From Talinum fruticosum (Eukaryota > Streptophyta > Magnoliopsida > Caryophyllales > Talinaceae): 64,000 nt of DNA. How positions within the stretch are numbered: position 1 is the first letter of the stretch; every line of letters begins with the position of its first letter. The notes beneath the pieces were generated by a model. It had not been told where the DNA came from, did no database searches, and saw only the letters and a list, made by a program, of their open reading frames with translations. The stretch lies in NCBI GenBank assembly GCA_021018815.1, contig JAITYX010000086.1, positions 1,984,001 to 2,048,000 on the forward strand. The letters are read 5' to 3'. Shown here in pieces: positions 35,666 to 46,238 of this stretch. Both the position numbers and the translations under genes were made by a program.

Positions 35666-36099
35666 TAGAAGGAAATTCTTTCTAGGTGCTGGCCTACGAT
35701 GAGAAATAGACTGAACCGGTGTGGTGTGCACCAAAATATGTCGCACCGGTGTAGGCTGTGGAGTAAAACGTAATACGAGTAGGGAGAAGATGTGTCGAGT
35801 CCTTGTTAAGGTGTTCTAATCTTTTGGAGCTTGGATTCCGACGGTACTCAATTGCGATAGATTTCCTATTTTACAACCCAAAGAATGAGGCTTAGGACCA
35901 TGTGAAACAATGCCACTTTTGAGAGGAAGGAACTTAAGCGCAAAACCTGAAGAGACTAAGAATGCTCTTTATTTGAATGCACATAAAGAATACACCATAA
36001 AATGAAGTGTATGCAATGACTTATGACTTAGGGATGATTTTTATGATTTGGCTAATGCATAATTGGCACGCATGAATGATTGATCCTTAATGGAATATG

Positions 36100-36475
36100 C
36101 ATTTATTTTGGCTAAATAAAATCTGGAAATGCACTTTACTAAATTTGGGATGAATTTATTTTGGCTAGAAAGAAATGCAAAACGGACTTAGCTAATTTGA
36201 GATGAACTTATTTTGGCTAAATGAGATATGGTAATGTAAACTGGACTCACCTAATTTGAGATGAATTTATTTTGGCTACGTGAAATGCAAAATGGAGTCA
36301 CCTAATTTGAAATGAATTTATTTTGGCTAAATGAAATATGATAATGCAAAATGGACTCACTTATTTTGAGATGAATTTATTTTGGCTAAATGAATTATGA
36401 TCGTGCAAAATGGACTCATCTAATTTGAGATGAATTGATTTTGGCTAAATGAAATATGAAAATGCAAAATGGGAA
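36100..36475 (-). repeat. About 60-bp minisatellite in the leader of element B
   Basis: The unit runs TTTTGGCTAAATGAAATATG, ATAATGCAAAATGGACTCAC, CTAATTTGAGATGAATTTAT, repeated about six times, with some units shortened to about 50 bp. It shares the TTTGGCTAA, ATGCAAAATGGACTCACCTAAT and GAGATGA blocks with the 43-bp repeat of element A. Confidence 0.9.
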
Positions 36476-37215
36476 TGCCAAATGAAAATTTAAAAAGAAG
36501 GTCAAAAAGACGCACTAACCGGCCAAAAGATAGAGGGGATCATGGTAGGACTCTCTCTGGATGGACGGGTTATAACTACTTAGACCGCTTAAAGAAAGTT
36601 TAAGTATAAATCATAAATGAAAATAATGGACTAACCTAAAATAAAAAAGGCAATTTGACTGTTGGCTATATGCACATAATGGACGAGACTCTAGGAAATT
36701 TTATTAAGGTAACTTATTTGCAACTATGCAAGGGCTAATCAACAATCCTCACCTATCCCTAAAGGCTCACAAGAAGAAGATTAAATCTAAAACAATCACA
36801 CTCATCCAAGCATGCAAATGAAGACGAGGTATCACCTAATAGTCAAAAGGATCTATGGTCAAAAGCGGTTTAGACTAAGTAGGATACATGGTGACTCATA
36901 ATCCGAGGTTTTAGTCTTGCGTGTGGGGCATGGCAAGAAAAATGCTAGAATCATCGAGTGCCTCTCGGTAAACCAAGAGCGCGTGCTATGAGGGAAGAGG
37001 TACCGCCTCCATTGGCAATCAAGCCTTGTTGGGCCTTCCCGGGACGCAGTAGGAGCCTCTTACCGAAGTGTTTCACAAGGGGTAAAAAACCTTTCGTCCA
37101 ACAATGATAATAAACTACGTTCAAAGATTAGTAAAATGCAGGATGCCTAATACCAATACATTATTAGAACTTACTACTCAAATTTTCAAGTTTCACCCTC
37201 TTAATAAGTGATTTA

Positions 37216-37233
37216 TCCCCGGTGGAGTCACCA
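37216..37233 (-). other. Primer-binding site of element B
   Basis: The minus strand reads TGGTGACTCCACCGGGGA, beginning with the TGG complementary to a tRNA CCA end. It marks the inner end of the 5' LTR. The tRNA is not assigned. Confidence 0.78.
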
Positions 37234-39278
37234 CTCGTAGGAAACACGACCTTTGCTCCCAAACCGGGCCGGTGCCGAGCTTCCCCGATGCTTGGCGGGT
37301 TGTAGAAATTTTAAAGAATGATTTAGGGCTTTGAAGATGGTTTTTGAAAGTGGGGATTGATCTCTTATTTAGAGTTTCGAATTTTATTAAGTTGGGTTAA
37401 AGATGAAATAAATCGGATTGATTGGCGATTTTACAAATTATTTTATTTTAGAAATTATTTTTTGAAGTCTCGGGATGTTATTTCTTAACTAAAAAAAAAT
37501 AAAGAAACTAGGGTTTCAAATCTACCGTGAGGCTTTAGGGTCAAACTAGTGTGAAAACACCAGTTTGGACAAAAGCCACGGTCACTTGACCACTCGGTGC
37601 TGGCCGAAGCCGAACATGGAGGTCGGAGGCGCCGGCCACGAGCCATGGCTGAAGGAATCAGCCTTGGCCTTTGGCCTAGCTTGCGGGTTCGAAGCCCTAA
37701 AATTTTACTGCGGTGAGAAAAAGGTGAGATGCAATTTGAATACAAATAAAGAAAAAAGAGGACTCGCTAGTTAGTTTTGAGAAAAAAAAACTAACAAAAA
37801 TATAATAAATAAAATTTTCTCTTTTAATCTTAGTAGGGGAAAACTAAGACTGAAAAAGGCTAAAAAGTGACTCCATTGATCTAGAATCGAGAATCGGATT
37901 CGGGGCGAAGGTACGAAATGTAGGGATAAACCCTTCCCTTCCGCCCATCCATAGACGGTCATTACTAATTTGAGTGGTGAATTAAAATAATATACTAAAC
38001 ACAAGCAAAACAACATGCTAAATGAAATCAAAGTAACCAAAACATGAATAAAAGTGATAAAAAATAAAAGGAAAGCGGTAAAGAAAATAAAAGCAAAAGA
38101 AAAGAAAAGAAAGTGAGAAATTTAAAGGATTACATTGGGCATGGAGGAAATAAAAGTGATACAACTCTCTTCCACAATACAAAAACCAATAAAAAAGCAT
38201 AAAAATAAATAATCATTTGAAGGTCGAATTGATACCCTCGAGGTTGTCCCACCTGCCGATCCGGTGCTCCGTCTTGGATCTATTGATGCAACAGATGGTG
38301 AATCGGGAAAAGGGTTTTTTTAATTTTGTGAGGGTGAGTAGAAAGATGATGAAAGATTAGGAATAAGTTGAAAAGGGACCAAGAGATCGGAATACAAATG
38401 AGAGTATTCGGTAGCTCTTAAGTGAAGTTAAGGTTTGACAACATAATATTAGGGAATGAGCCTTTTGATTAGCTTTCTACAGCATAACACATAGGATAAA
38501 GTTGTTCGAAGTTAAGGTTCAGCAGACATAGCGCTAACGAAAAAGCCATGCAGAAATGAGAGACAAGGCTCTCTATTTATAGGGAGAAGTCTAGGTCATA
38601 AATGACCTAGGGTTTCCCTTTGGTCAGCCGTCCAAAGCTAAAAAGAAATGGCAACAAAAAATCGGGCCAAAATGAAGTGATTAGACCCGATAAAGCTGGA
38701 TAGAATCCCGGTCGAGGGCGTCGACTACCCGGGGATGCCTAGGGTTTTGTACCCATCCGTGCTTGAAATCGGAGTCTTTTGGCCAACAACACGGCATTTC
38801 ACTTGATAAATCCAGGTAGGGGCGCCGACCATACGGTGACGTTTTAAGGGAGGAAGGTCCTAGTCTCGAGCGAGACTATTTTGGAGTTTAAACGCAACAC
38901 TTTGATACTTGTGATCATGAAATGCAATACTTAATACTTGTCTTCAAGTCTTCGACTCGTGTGTCGATCGGACAAAAGTGAAATGCGAGAATTCTAAGCC
39001 TGGAATTTCCTAGTACGCAGCATTAGACTCTATTGACTCTAGAGGCTTGGCCCAAGCTTGGATCGTCCGAAAGAAAAAGGGATTTTGGACCAACCCAAGG
39101 CAAAGGCTATTTATTTAGTGTTGTGGGGTTCTTTGTTGTTTATCGGCTTTCGTCGCACCAAGCATACTCAATCCGTGATCTAAATCCTCAAACATGACTC
39201 AGGATTTCATCATCGGGCCAACAATATAAAATACGAGAATTAAAGAAGATCGGGGACGACACTTTTTAGGTGTTTACA
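37234..39278 (-). mobile_element. 5' LTR of element B
   Basis: On the minus strand it begins TGTAAACACCTAAAAAGTGT at 39278 and ends near the PBS. The best TG/CA candidate for its inner end is 37254, leaving about 20 bases before the PBS. It aligns with the split 3' LTR at 20771-25042 and more distantly with the element A LTR. It contains no gene. Confidence 0.85.
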
Positions 39279-39476
39279 AGGTAGTAGTAGATGGGCATCT
39301 TTTACTACGGTTCAAAACCGTAGCAAAAGAAAACCTATTATTATAGTTCTTTTATAAAACCATAGTAATATGTAGCTATTACTACAGATCTTGGAGAAAG
39401 AACCGTGGTAATAGGTACATCCATTACTACGGTTCTTTCTCTAGAACCATAGTAGTAGGTACTAGATTTCTCTTTG

Positions 39477-42148
39477 TGTAACGCCCCCAATCACCGTTAC
39501 TCAATAATCCCTTCGTTAGGGACTAATACGTAATGTCGCAGCGGAAGGTAACGATCGAAGGCGCTACCGCCGTTCTAAAAATAGGACAAGGCTAAATAAT
39601 TGAAATAAAATGAAATACCATTTGGTGCATCCACCGTTATATTTCCAATGATCCTGTTAGGAGTAGTTACTCATTACCCAAGTAGTTAGGACATCCCAAA
39701 ATACGGTTTACGGGTTTAACAATGCAATATTTATACAACCTAGACTTTTGTCTAATCCACAAGATAATGTACAATGATTCCCAAGGCCATACCTAACCCT
39801 GGTTGAAGGTAAAATCACTGTGAGCGTCCATGTACCTTCAGATTTGCGAATGCCACGTGGCTGGCTAGGGTTTGCCGTCGTCGGACTTAGTAAATGGTTG
39901 ATTGTTCACCAATGCTTCTTCCTAAAACAAAAACAGTAAAATATTTTGAAGAGTGAGTCGAAACTCGAGTACGAACATTCCTGCATCTGTAAAATAACTT
40001 GAAGAATATTTTGATTGAGCGCGCGCATTTCAATTCATTTTAATTTGAAATCGGGGGAAAGAATATAAGTAAAACTTGCTTGCAGGTTATTATCCGGAAG
40101 TGGAACCCCTTGGTAATTGATACGATCGTTGAACAGATGTCACCCCGGGCCGATCGATAACCCGAGTTGACGCTGCGCGCGGTATAATTGGCGGGCCTAA
40201 GCCCTTGGTAATTGATAATTGGGCGGGGACCACTTAATTAGGTGGCAAAACTTGCCTTGTAAATGATTCCTTGTTATTTGTATATATGAGAAATGTTGAG
40301 ATTTGATGAAATATGTGAGTTTTCGAAAGGTACGAGGCAATGAACGTACTCGAATTGAGAATATTTGTTTCTCCCTTTTGCGAAATTTGAGTCACCGACT
40401 ATTCGGCAACGGAAGTGGCCTCTGTTCCGTTTAAGATGGATTTCTAGGGTTAGTAATGTTTTTCTTGAGTTTTAATGCTTGAGTTTGTATAAACATTAAT
40501 AATTTGCTTCATTTCTTATATTCATGTGAAAATCGATTAACTATTGTTGGTATTACTCGGCTTTCTTGCGTTGATTCCGTTTCAATTATTGAATACAATT
40601 TATATTAACTAGAGAAGTTGATTAGTCTGACTAAATACTCGATTGATTTTGACTGAATTCAATTTGTTAGCTGACTTGGATTGAAAATGGTGTCTATATA
40701 TATGGATATACCTAACAAACACTTATTCCTAGTTTATTCTCTCTCCCTTCATTGCATTCAACCCCTGGTTAAGTAATTAACTAATCCGTCAAACGCCTCT
40801 CTATAGGAAGGTTCCATAATCTACTAAATTGCTCAAACTCATGCATGCACCATTTTAAGGTCATAAGCATTGTTTTCCGACAACTTCACATTCACAACTA
40901 CAATTAGGCACGCTTAATACTTAGTTATTTTCCACACCCGCACATTACCGAATTTCAAGTTTTACGTATGCATTCCTCTTCATTTGCTCAATATAACCAA
41001 AATGTAACAATTCCATCCACTTGCTAAATTCTACAATAGAACCTCCCTAAACTCATTCACCGATTCACAGTCTCCCCAAGAAAATCACATTCGTTTACAT
41101 TCATACACAATCGGACCATCAAACCGCCACAACTCGCTTATTCACACCAATTCAAATTTTCCCAATTTAATCTTTGAATTCACTCCACAAATGTATTTCT
41201 AATCATACTTCAATTTACAGCTACAATTGCTCAAATAGATAATGAAATTGATAATTTAGGGTCTAGAGTTTTACCTTCGAATTCACGGAGGGGGAGGCAA
41301 GGAGAGGATGCTTGGGGGTGCTCGGTTGCTCCGGCGACTGCGGGGCAGCACCGACGTCGAGCTCCGACAGCCGTGTTGCGGGTGGTGATTGGCGGCAGAG
41401 TGGGTTGCCGCGGTGGGGAGGCGAGGCAGCTGCCCGTGCGTGAGCGAGCAGCAAGCGGTGGCGAGAGAGAGGCGTCGAGCGCCTCCCGACGACGCCGACG
41501 TCGGCTTCGGCCGGCGTTGGTGGCGCTTGGTGGCCGGGAGCGGGCCGCAAGTGGAGGCAGGGAAAGAGCGAGGCGCGCGAGGAGAGCGAGACAGAGAGCA
41601 ATAGCGTGAGGAGGGAGGCCGGTGGCCTTCGGACGGAGCTAGCGCCGGCTCTCGCCGGCGTTGGCGGTGTCCGGTCGCCGGAACCAGCGGCTGCAGAGAA
41701 AGCGTGGGCGGGGAGAAGCGAGAGGAGGCAGGGGAAGGGGAGGACGAGGGGGAGGAAGCGGGGAGCGAGAGTGAGCCTGAGTTGTGAGGATGAGATGAGT
41801 TTTTAAGTCTGTTTAAGTATTCCGGAGAATTCTTTCTCTGGATTTTTCCTTAGAAAAATCTAATTTGATTATTTTGATTTATTGCTTTATTTACTTATTT
41901 TGTTTTCTTTTATTGTTACTTTTAATTTTGTTTTTAATAACGATGTTCACAAATTAAATTCTTATTATGAGATTTTTATTAGGGCCACTTCGTCGCCTTA
42001 GCTGCATAACACATATATAAAAATAATGTAAATATAAATATAAAATATCGAATTGAAGTGCACGCGCTCGATTATATAAATAGTGTAATTAATAAAATAA
42101 ATAATGTGATTTAAAATAAATAATGTGATTTAGGGTCGGGTTGTTACA
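39477..42148 (-). mobile_element. Tekay-family solo LTR (2672 bp) with target duplication
   Basis: The block is flanked by CTTTG at 39472-39476 and 42149-42153, a perfect 5-bp target duplication. On the minus strand it starts TGTAACAACCCGACCC and ends GGGGGCGTTACA, both typical of Del/Tekay LTRs. Blocks shared with the LTR at 8370-11450 include the CACCTAATTA stretch, the GCCGATCG/GGTCCGGGT-type segment and the GGTGATT...GGGGGC end. A GC-rich part at 41270-41790 gives arginine- and alanine-rich frames on both strands that are not genes. No internal region or PBS is present. Confidence 0.9.
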
Positions 42149-43070
42149 CTTTGTAATAGAGGCTTTCAATCTAATGAGAATAGCGGTGAATCTACGACAT
42201 TTTCGAGTAAGAAAAGTCCGAGATGGCTTGTGAGGGCCATGAAGACTGCGAAAGAAATGGGGATTGAGAATTCAACTAGTGAGAGACAAAGTCATACATA
42301 GTAATCCAAACATTTAAAGAAAATGAAACGAACTATTTGTTCAAAGGGCTCCAAATCCATCTTTTGCAATATCAAAGACTCATACATATTAATCCCTGCT
42401 TCCAACACATATAACCATAATCCTAACTACATGCCAATGAACATGATAAACTCGACTTGAGATTAAAATGTCGAGGGAAGTGAATGCAATTTGACATTTA
42501 CATATACCTACAAACATAAGATAGTGAGATCCGAGTCTCCGGCTATTCAAGAAGATCCCGAGATTCCCCTCTTAGAAAAAAAAAAAAAAACAAACAACAC
42601 GATGTAATGAATTCTTGCTAAAGTTGGAAGATCGAACCCACCTTTTCACTTCAACCAGATATGTGTATCAAGGAAATTGCTCAAAAATTGAAGTCACTAA
42701 TGGACCAGCTACAAAAATCCAAGTCAAATGGAAATCAAAAGGTTCAATCACATGAAGATCTAGAACATCCTTGAGAGGCCAAGCTTCTTTAACTCTGTTG
42801 CTTAATGAACCAACTGGATTTCCACAATTGGCCTCCACTATATCGACAATATTGCTTCACCAAGACAAATTTGAAAGAAAAACAGTAGAGAAAGAGAGTT
42901 TGAGAGGAGAGATTTCAACCCAATGAGAATAACGCAACATTTTTCGGACTAAGAAAAGTCCATATGTCTTGCGAGCGCCACGAAAACTATGAAAGAAGAG
43001 GGGATCGAGAATTCAGCTAGTGAGAGAGAGAAATTCACTTGTGGACGAAGTTTCCCTTTCTATATGTTTC

Positions 43071-43110
43071 TCCCTCCCTCCCTCCCTCTCTCTCTCTCTC
43101 TCCTCTCCCT
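43071..43110. repeat. (CT)n-rich microsatellite
   Basis: CCCTCCCT units pass into a CTCTCT run within the CACTA remnant. Confidence 0.9.
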
Positions 43111-43480
43111 GTGTGTTGAGGTCGACTTGAGCCTTCGTGCGGGACGGAGTTTGAAAGAAAAATAGTAGAGAAAGAGAGTTATAAAAGAGAGAGATGAGGA
43201 GAGTTAGAGAGACGGAAAAAGAGGGAGGAAGGCTATACTCCTTAGGGTGAACGACATTAACGTCGACATAAACCCTAGCCTTGGAGGCGGCGCCGGGCGG
43301 CGAATCGTTTTCCCAATCTTATGAGCTAGGGTTTCGAGAGAGGGAAGAAGGTCATATACGGCGAGGCTTTGGCAATCTAGCGACGAAGGTGTGATGACGA
43401 GAGGCAAAGAAGAGAATGAGAAGCAAGGACGGGGAGAGAGGAGCGAGGGAGGAGACGTAGGGGAGGTTGGGGAAAGAATG

Positions 43481-43519
43481 AGAAGAAGAGAAGAAGAAGA
43501 AGAAGAAGAAGAAGAAGAA
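43481..43519. repeat. (AGA)n microsatellite
   Basis: Twelve or so AAG/AGA triplets lie near the right end of the CACTA remnant. They generate the glutamate- or phenylalanine-rich false frames seen here. Confidence 0.95.
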
Positions 43520-43764
43520 CCTATTTTGAGGAAAGAGAATGAATTGCAAAAGCCTTATGACATCAAAATAAAAATATAGCAAAACAGGCTTGATAGAAGA
43601 ACACTTTTTACTACGGTTCAATGAAATAAGCTGTAGTAATAGGTGAATTTTATTTAGAAAAATTTCACCGTCTCATTTTTGAGTACGATTTTTTTAACCA
43701 TTGTAAAAAGCCCATAATAAAGAGTCATTTTTGTAGTAGTGGCACCGCCACCTCCACCACTTGA

Positions 43765-43893
43765 ACTGCTTTTGACGATATTCTACAGTTGGTTCGGGAA
43801 AGGAACCAAAAGCAAGAGAATCAAGAAAAAATTAGTGAAAATATTGATAGAATGGATAGAAATCTGAACGAAATTGTATATGGATTGAAATGA
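43765..43893 (+). CDS. Short coiled-coil coding fragment, unrecognised
   Basis: Just right of the CACTA terminus an open frame reads TAFDDILQLVRERNQKQENQ then EKISENIDRMDRNLNEIVYG before LK and a TGA at 43891. The spacing of I/L/M residues fits a coiled coil, and the fragment looks like a protein C-terminus. Upstream in the same frame a TGA lies eight codons from the CACTA end. It may be the tail of a gene into which the CACTA element inserted, or part of another transposon. I recognise no family. Confidence 0.3.
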   Translation, partial: TAFDDILQLVRERNQKQENQEKISENIDRMDRNLNEIVYGLK

Positions 43894-44364
43894 ACGGAGC
43901 AATTAAGTGATCAAAAATCAAAATTGATTACTAAATTGATAGAAATATGAAGAAAGAGAGGCAGTGAAAGAGAGAGAGAGAGAGAGAGAGAAAATATAAA
44001 TGCGAATAATATGTAATATTTGTGTTTAAGAAGGATTTTTTTCTTTTTTTTATTTTTTAAACCACCTAACTAGGTAGTTTAACAACTACCATATACTTAT
44101 TGTCTTTTTCAGGTTTTCAGCTAACTATTAAGTTATATTTTTATTTTCACACTTTTTCTAAAAAAATATCTCCATTTTGCTTAGCTCGTCTTTTAGTTTT
44201 CGGGCTACCCACTCTTTTCTTAGTTTTATTTTATCAATTTTTTTGTAGATATATATCAAAAGATCTCAATAAACCTTCACAGGAAGGCATCAAATTTGTA
44301 CAACCAATGCGCAATCAGATCACTTATAGTTGAAAAATGAGAAGCTGCAACGAGTAATGCCTAC
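43894..44364. other. Short flank between CACTA and hAT elements
   Basis: It holds a (GA)n run at about 43969-43991, a T-rich run near 44037-44060 and a 77-codon plus-strand frame (44100-44333) of low-complexity hydrophobic content that I do not consider a gene. Confidence 0.4.
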
Positions 44365-44903
44365 AGGATGACTAGGGGTGGGAATCAGAATGGTATAGGG
44401 TGAATAAGGACGACATAGGGTAGGTATGCTCATAGAGTCATAGTCATAATTTACACAAAGATAATATCACCCAATTCATACTTAACCCAAAATCTTCGAT
44501 ATCAATATGGATATTACCTATGTGGATATTACCCATAAGGGTACTACCCTCATGGGTAATACCCATGAATATTAATACATTTGTACTATTGGGAGGGTAT
44601 AAGTTAGGTATACTTTTATTTATATTTATTTTTAGAAGAATAATTTAACAAAGTATGCTGACAAAGTAATATTGGTGGAAAATATATGAATACTTTAAAA
44701 AAATTTAATTAAATCGCTCGATTTTTTTAAACATTATTATTATTTGAAGAATTCAATTTAACAATTAAGTCTTCATCAACATAAAAAAGTATATTGCAAT
44801 CAATATAATGATCACTATAGTAATCATTTAATTGCTAAATCAAATAACATAATTCAAGATAAATGATTAATTAGTTATGTATAACCTTTGAGTTTGATAG
44901 CTA

Positions 44904-44905
<2 letters not shown>

Positions 44906-44941
<36 letters not shown>
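44906..44941. repeat. (AT)n microsatellite
   Basis: An uninterrupted TA dinucleotide run of about 36 bases inside the hAT element. Confidence 0.95.
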
Positions 44942-44945
<4 letters not shown>

Positions 44946-45589
44946 CTAGGATATGATTTAAAATTTTATAACTTATTTTTCATCAACACATGGTTAAATT
45001 TCATAAAATTAACAATAATATCCTAAAAATAACATAAAAATATTAAAATACAATAAAAGATCAATAAAAATTCAAATAAGAGAAAGTATATAATTATAAA
45101 CATTAATAGAAGTTCTAAAAACCAATTATATAATTTACCTTAAGAATTCAATTCACGGGATTTAGAAATTGGTATAATTATAATACATAGAGGTGGAATC
45201 AAAGTTATACCTAGTATACGTGAGCCATAATCTTAATTGTAAGTTCAAGACCTCATTGATAATATTATTTTATATATGAATAAGTTGAGATGTGCTCGAT
45301 GAATTAGACGTATTGTTAAGCTTATGGTGGTTGTACGTTAATTTTATTTAAAATAATTTTTAATTTGAGAATAATTAATAAGTAATCATTTTAAGTTACC
45401 TCCACCAAAACAAACTATTTTTAAAATAATTTATATTATGTATTATATATTTGAGATTAAGGGATGTAAGCTTGGACTTACTGTATGGGTTAATATTCTA
45501 AAACTAGAAAATAAACATAAAATTCTAGTAAACAAAGTTTAGGTAAAATAATAATTTTTTTTTTTGTTCAAATAAATCATGAAAGCGAG

Positions 45590-46218
45590 TGCAATAAAAT
45601 CAAAGTTGGTGAATTTGACTAGTGTCCCACATGGATAGATTACTAAAGCTTCTAACTTTTGAAGGAAATAAATAGGTAGCTCTTAATTTATGTCCCACAT
45701 GGAGAGAATATAATATTCTCCGGCTCTTTATTAATTGAAGAGTAATGTGAGCTTATAAATAAATAAGCTATAGAGTGGGGTAATATGTGCTTGCATTAAG
45801 GTTCAATGCGGAGCATTGAACCGCACACTGCGCGCGACGTGGGCTGTAGGGCGCTAGAGGCGCTTTTGGCGCTTATTAGGCGCACTTGGCACTTAGCACG
45901 TGAGCTCGGAGCGCAGGAGCGAGATAATACAATTTCCTATTTATTTTAATTTTATATCCAAATACAGTTGGGACAGTTAGGATAGAGTTTAAATGTTTTG
46001 ACAGTTAAATTCTATCCTACGTAAGCTGCTACTCTATCCCTACATAACTCGCTATTGCTCTATCCAATCTAAGCCTAGGGATTGATTATAAATTAGAATC
46101 AATCCAGGAGTTTTGTTGTATCCCGGAGACACGATTTGCATAAGGCGCGAATCTTGTCTTAAAGAAAGTGATCCTATTCACGCCTCAAAACTATAATCAA
46201 TCCCATATTTTCCTAACA
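45590..46218 (+). mobile_element. 5' LTR of the copia element
   Basis: It aligns with 50783-51416 along its length and ends TCCTAACA in both copies. The partner starts TGTTGAATAG. Here the first dozen bases are diverged (TGCAATAAAATC). It contains a TATA box, a perfect hairpin (GGTTCAATGC / GCATTGAACC) and a GGCGC-rich segment at about 45838-45900. Confidence 0.9.
45754..45761 (+). promoter_or_regulatory. Probable TATA box of the copia LTR
   Basis: TATAAATA sits in the palindrome AGCTTATAAATAAATAAGCT (45750-45769) and is conserved in the 3' LTR near 50950. Transcription would start about 30 bases downstream, just before the hairpin at 45800-45822. Confidence 0.55.
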
Positions 46219-46238
46219 ATTTTAAGACAAGATTATCC

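Larger units (their letters stand above)
20771..39278 (-). mobile_element. Element B: Tat/Ogre-type Ty3/gypsy retrotransposon with antisense extra ORF block
   Basis: On the minus strand: 5' LTR (39278-37234), PBS (37233-37216), leader with minisatellite, gag-protease (35665-33700), spacer, RT (32420-31030), partial RNase H (31020-30706), integrase C-terminus (30624-30412), a 5.3-kb stretch with plus-strand ORFs, polypurine tract (25057-25044) and 3' LTR (25042-20771). Total length is 18.5 kb, or about 16.2 kb without the insertion in the 3' LTR. Extra ORFs between pol and the 3' LTR, some antisense, are known from the Tat lineage. The outer left end is eroded and no target duplication is visible (39279-39283 is AGGTA). 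Confidence 0.87.
39279..43741. mobile_element. CACTA-type DNA transposon remnant, interrupted by a solo LTR and truncated by element B
   Basis: The right end at 43722-43741 reads GAGTCATTTTTGTAGTAGTG; its complement CACTACTACAAAAATGACTC is a CACTA-superfamily terminus. Both ends carry the subterminal motif TTACTACGGTTC and its inverse, at 39309-39460 and 43607-43650. No transposase is found, so this was non-autonomous or has lost it. The left terminus is missing where element B abuts. Inside are interleaved duplications: 42163-42290 with 42912-43030, and 42868-42910 with 43150-43192. Confidence 0.65.

Noticed and set aside
41263..41806. Several arginine- or alanine-rich open frames on both strands
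   Set aside because: They overlap one another in a GC-rich part of the Tekay solo LTR and have no domain; composition explains them.
43352..43621. Phenylalanine- or glutamate-rich frames
   Set aside because: They are translations of the (AGA)n microsatellite.
19575..44100. Similar motif AACTAGGTGGTT near 19605 and AACCACCTAACTAGG near 44061, inverted, suggesting terminal repeats of one large element
   Set aside because: The similarity beyond 12 bases is weak and the motif is partly palindromic; the intervening order of elements does not require it.
45838..45905. GGCGC-rich segment considered as a CpG island of a host gene
   Set aside because: It is present in both copia LTRs (also near 51048) and belongs to the retrotransposon.
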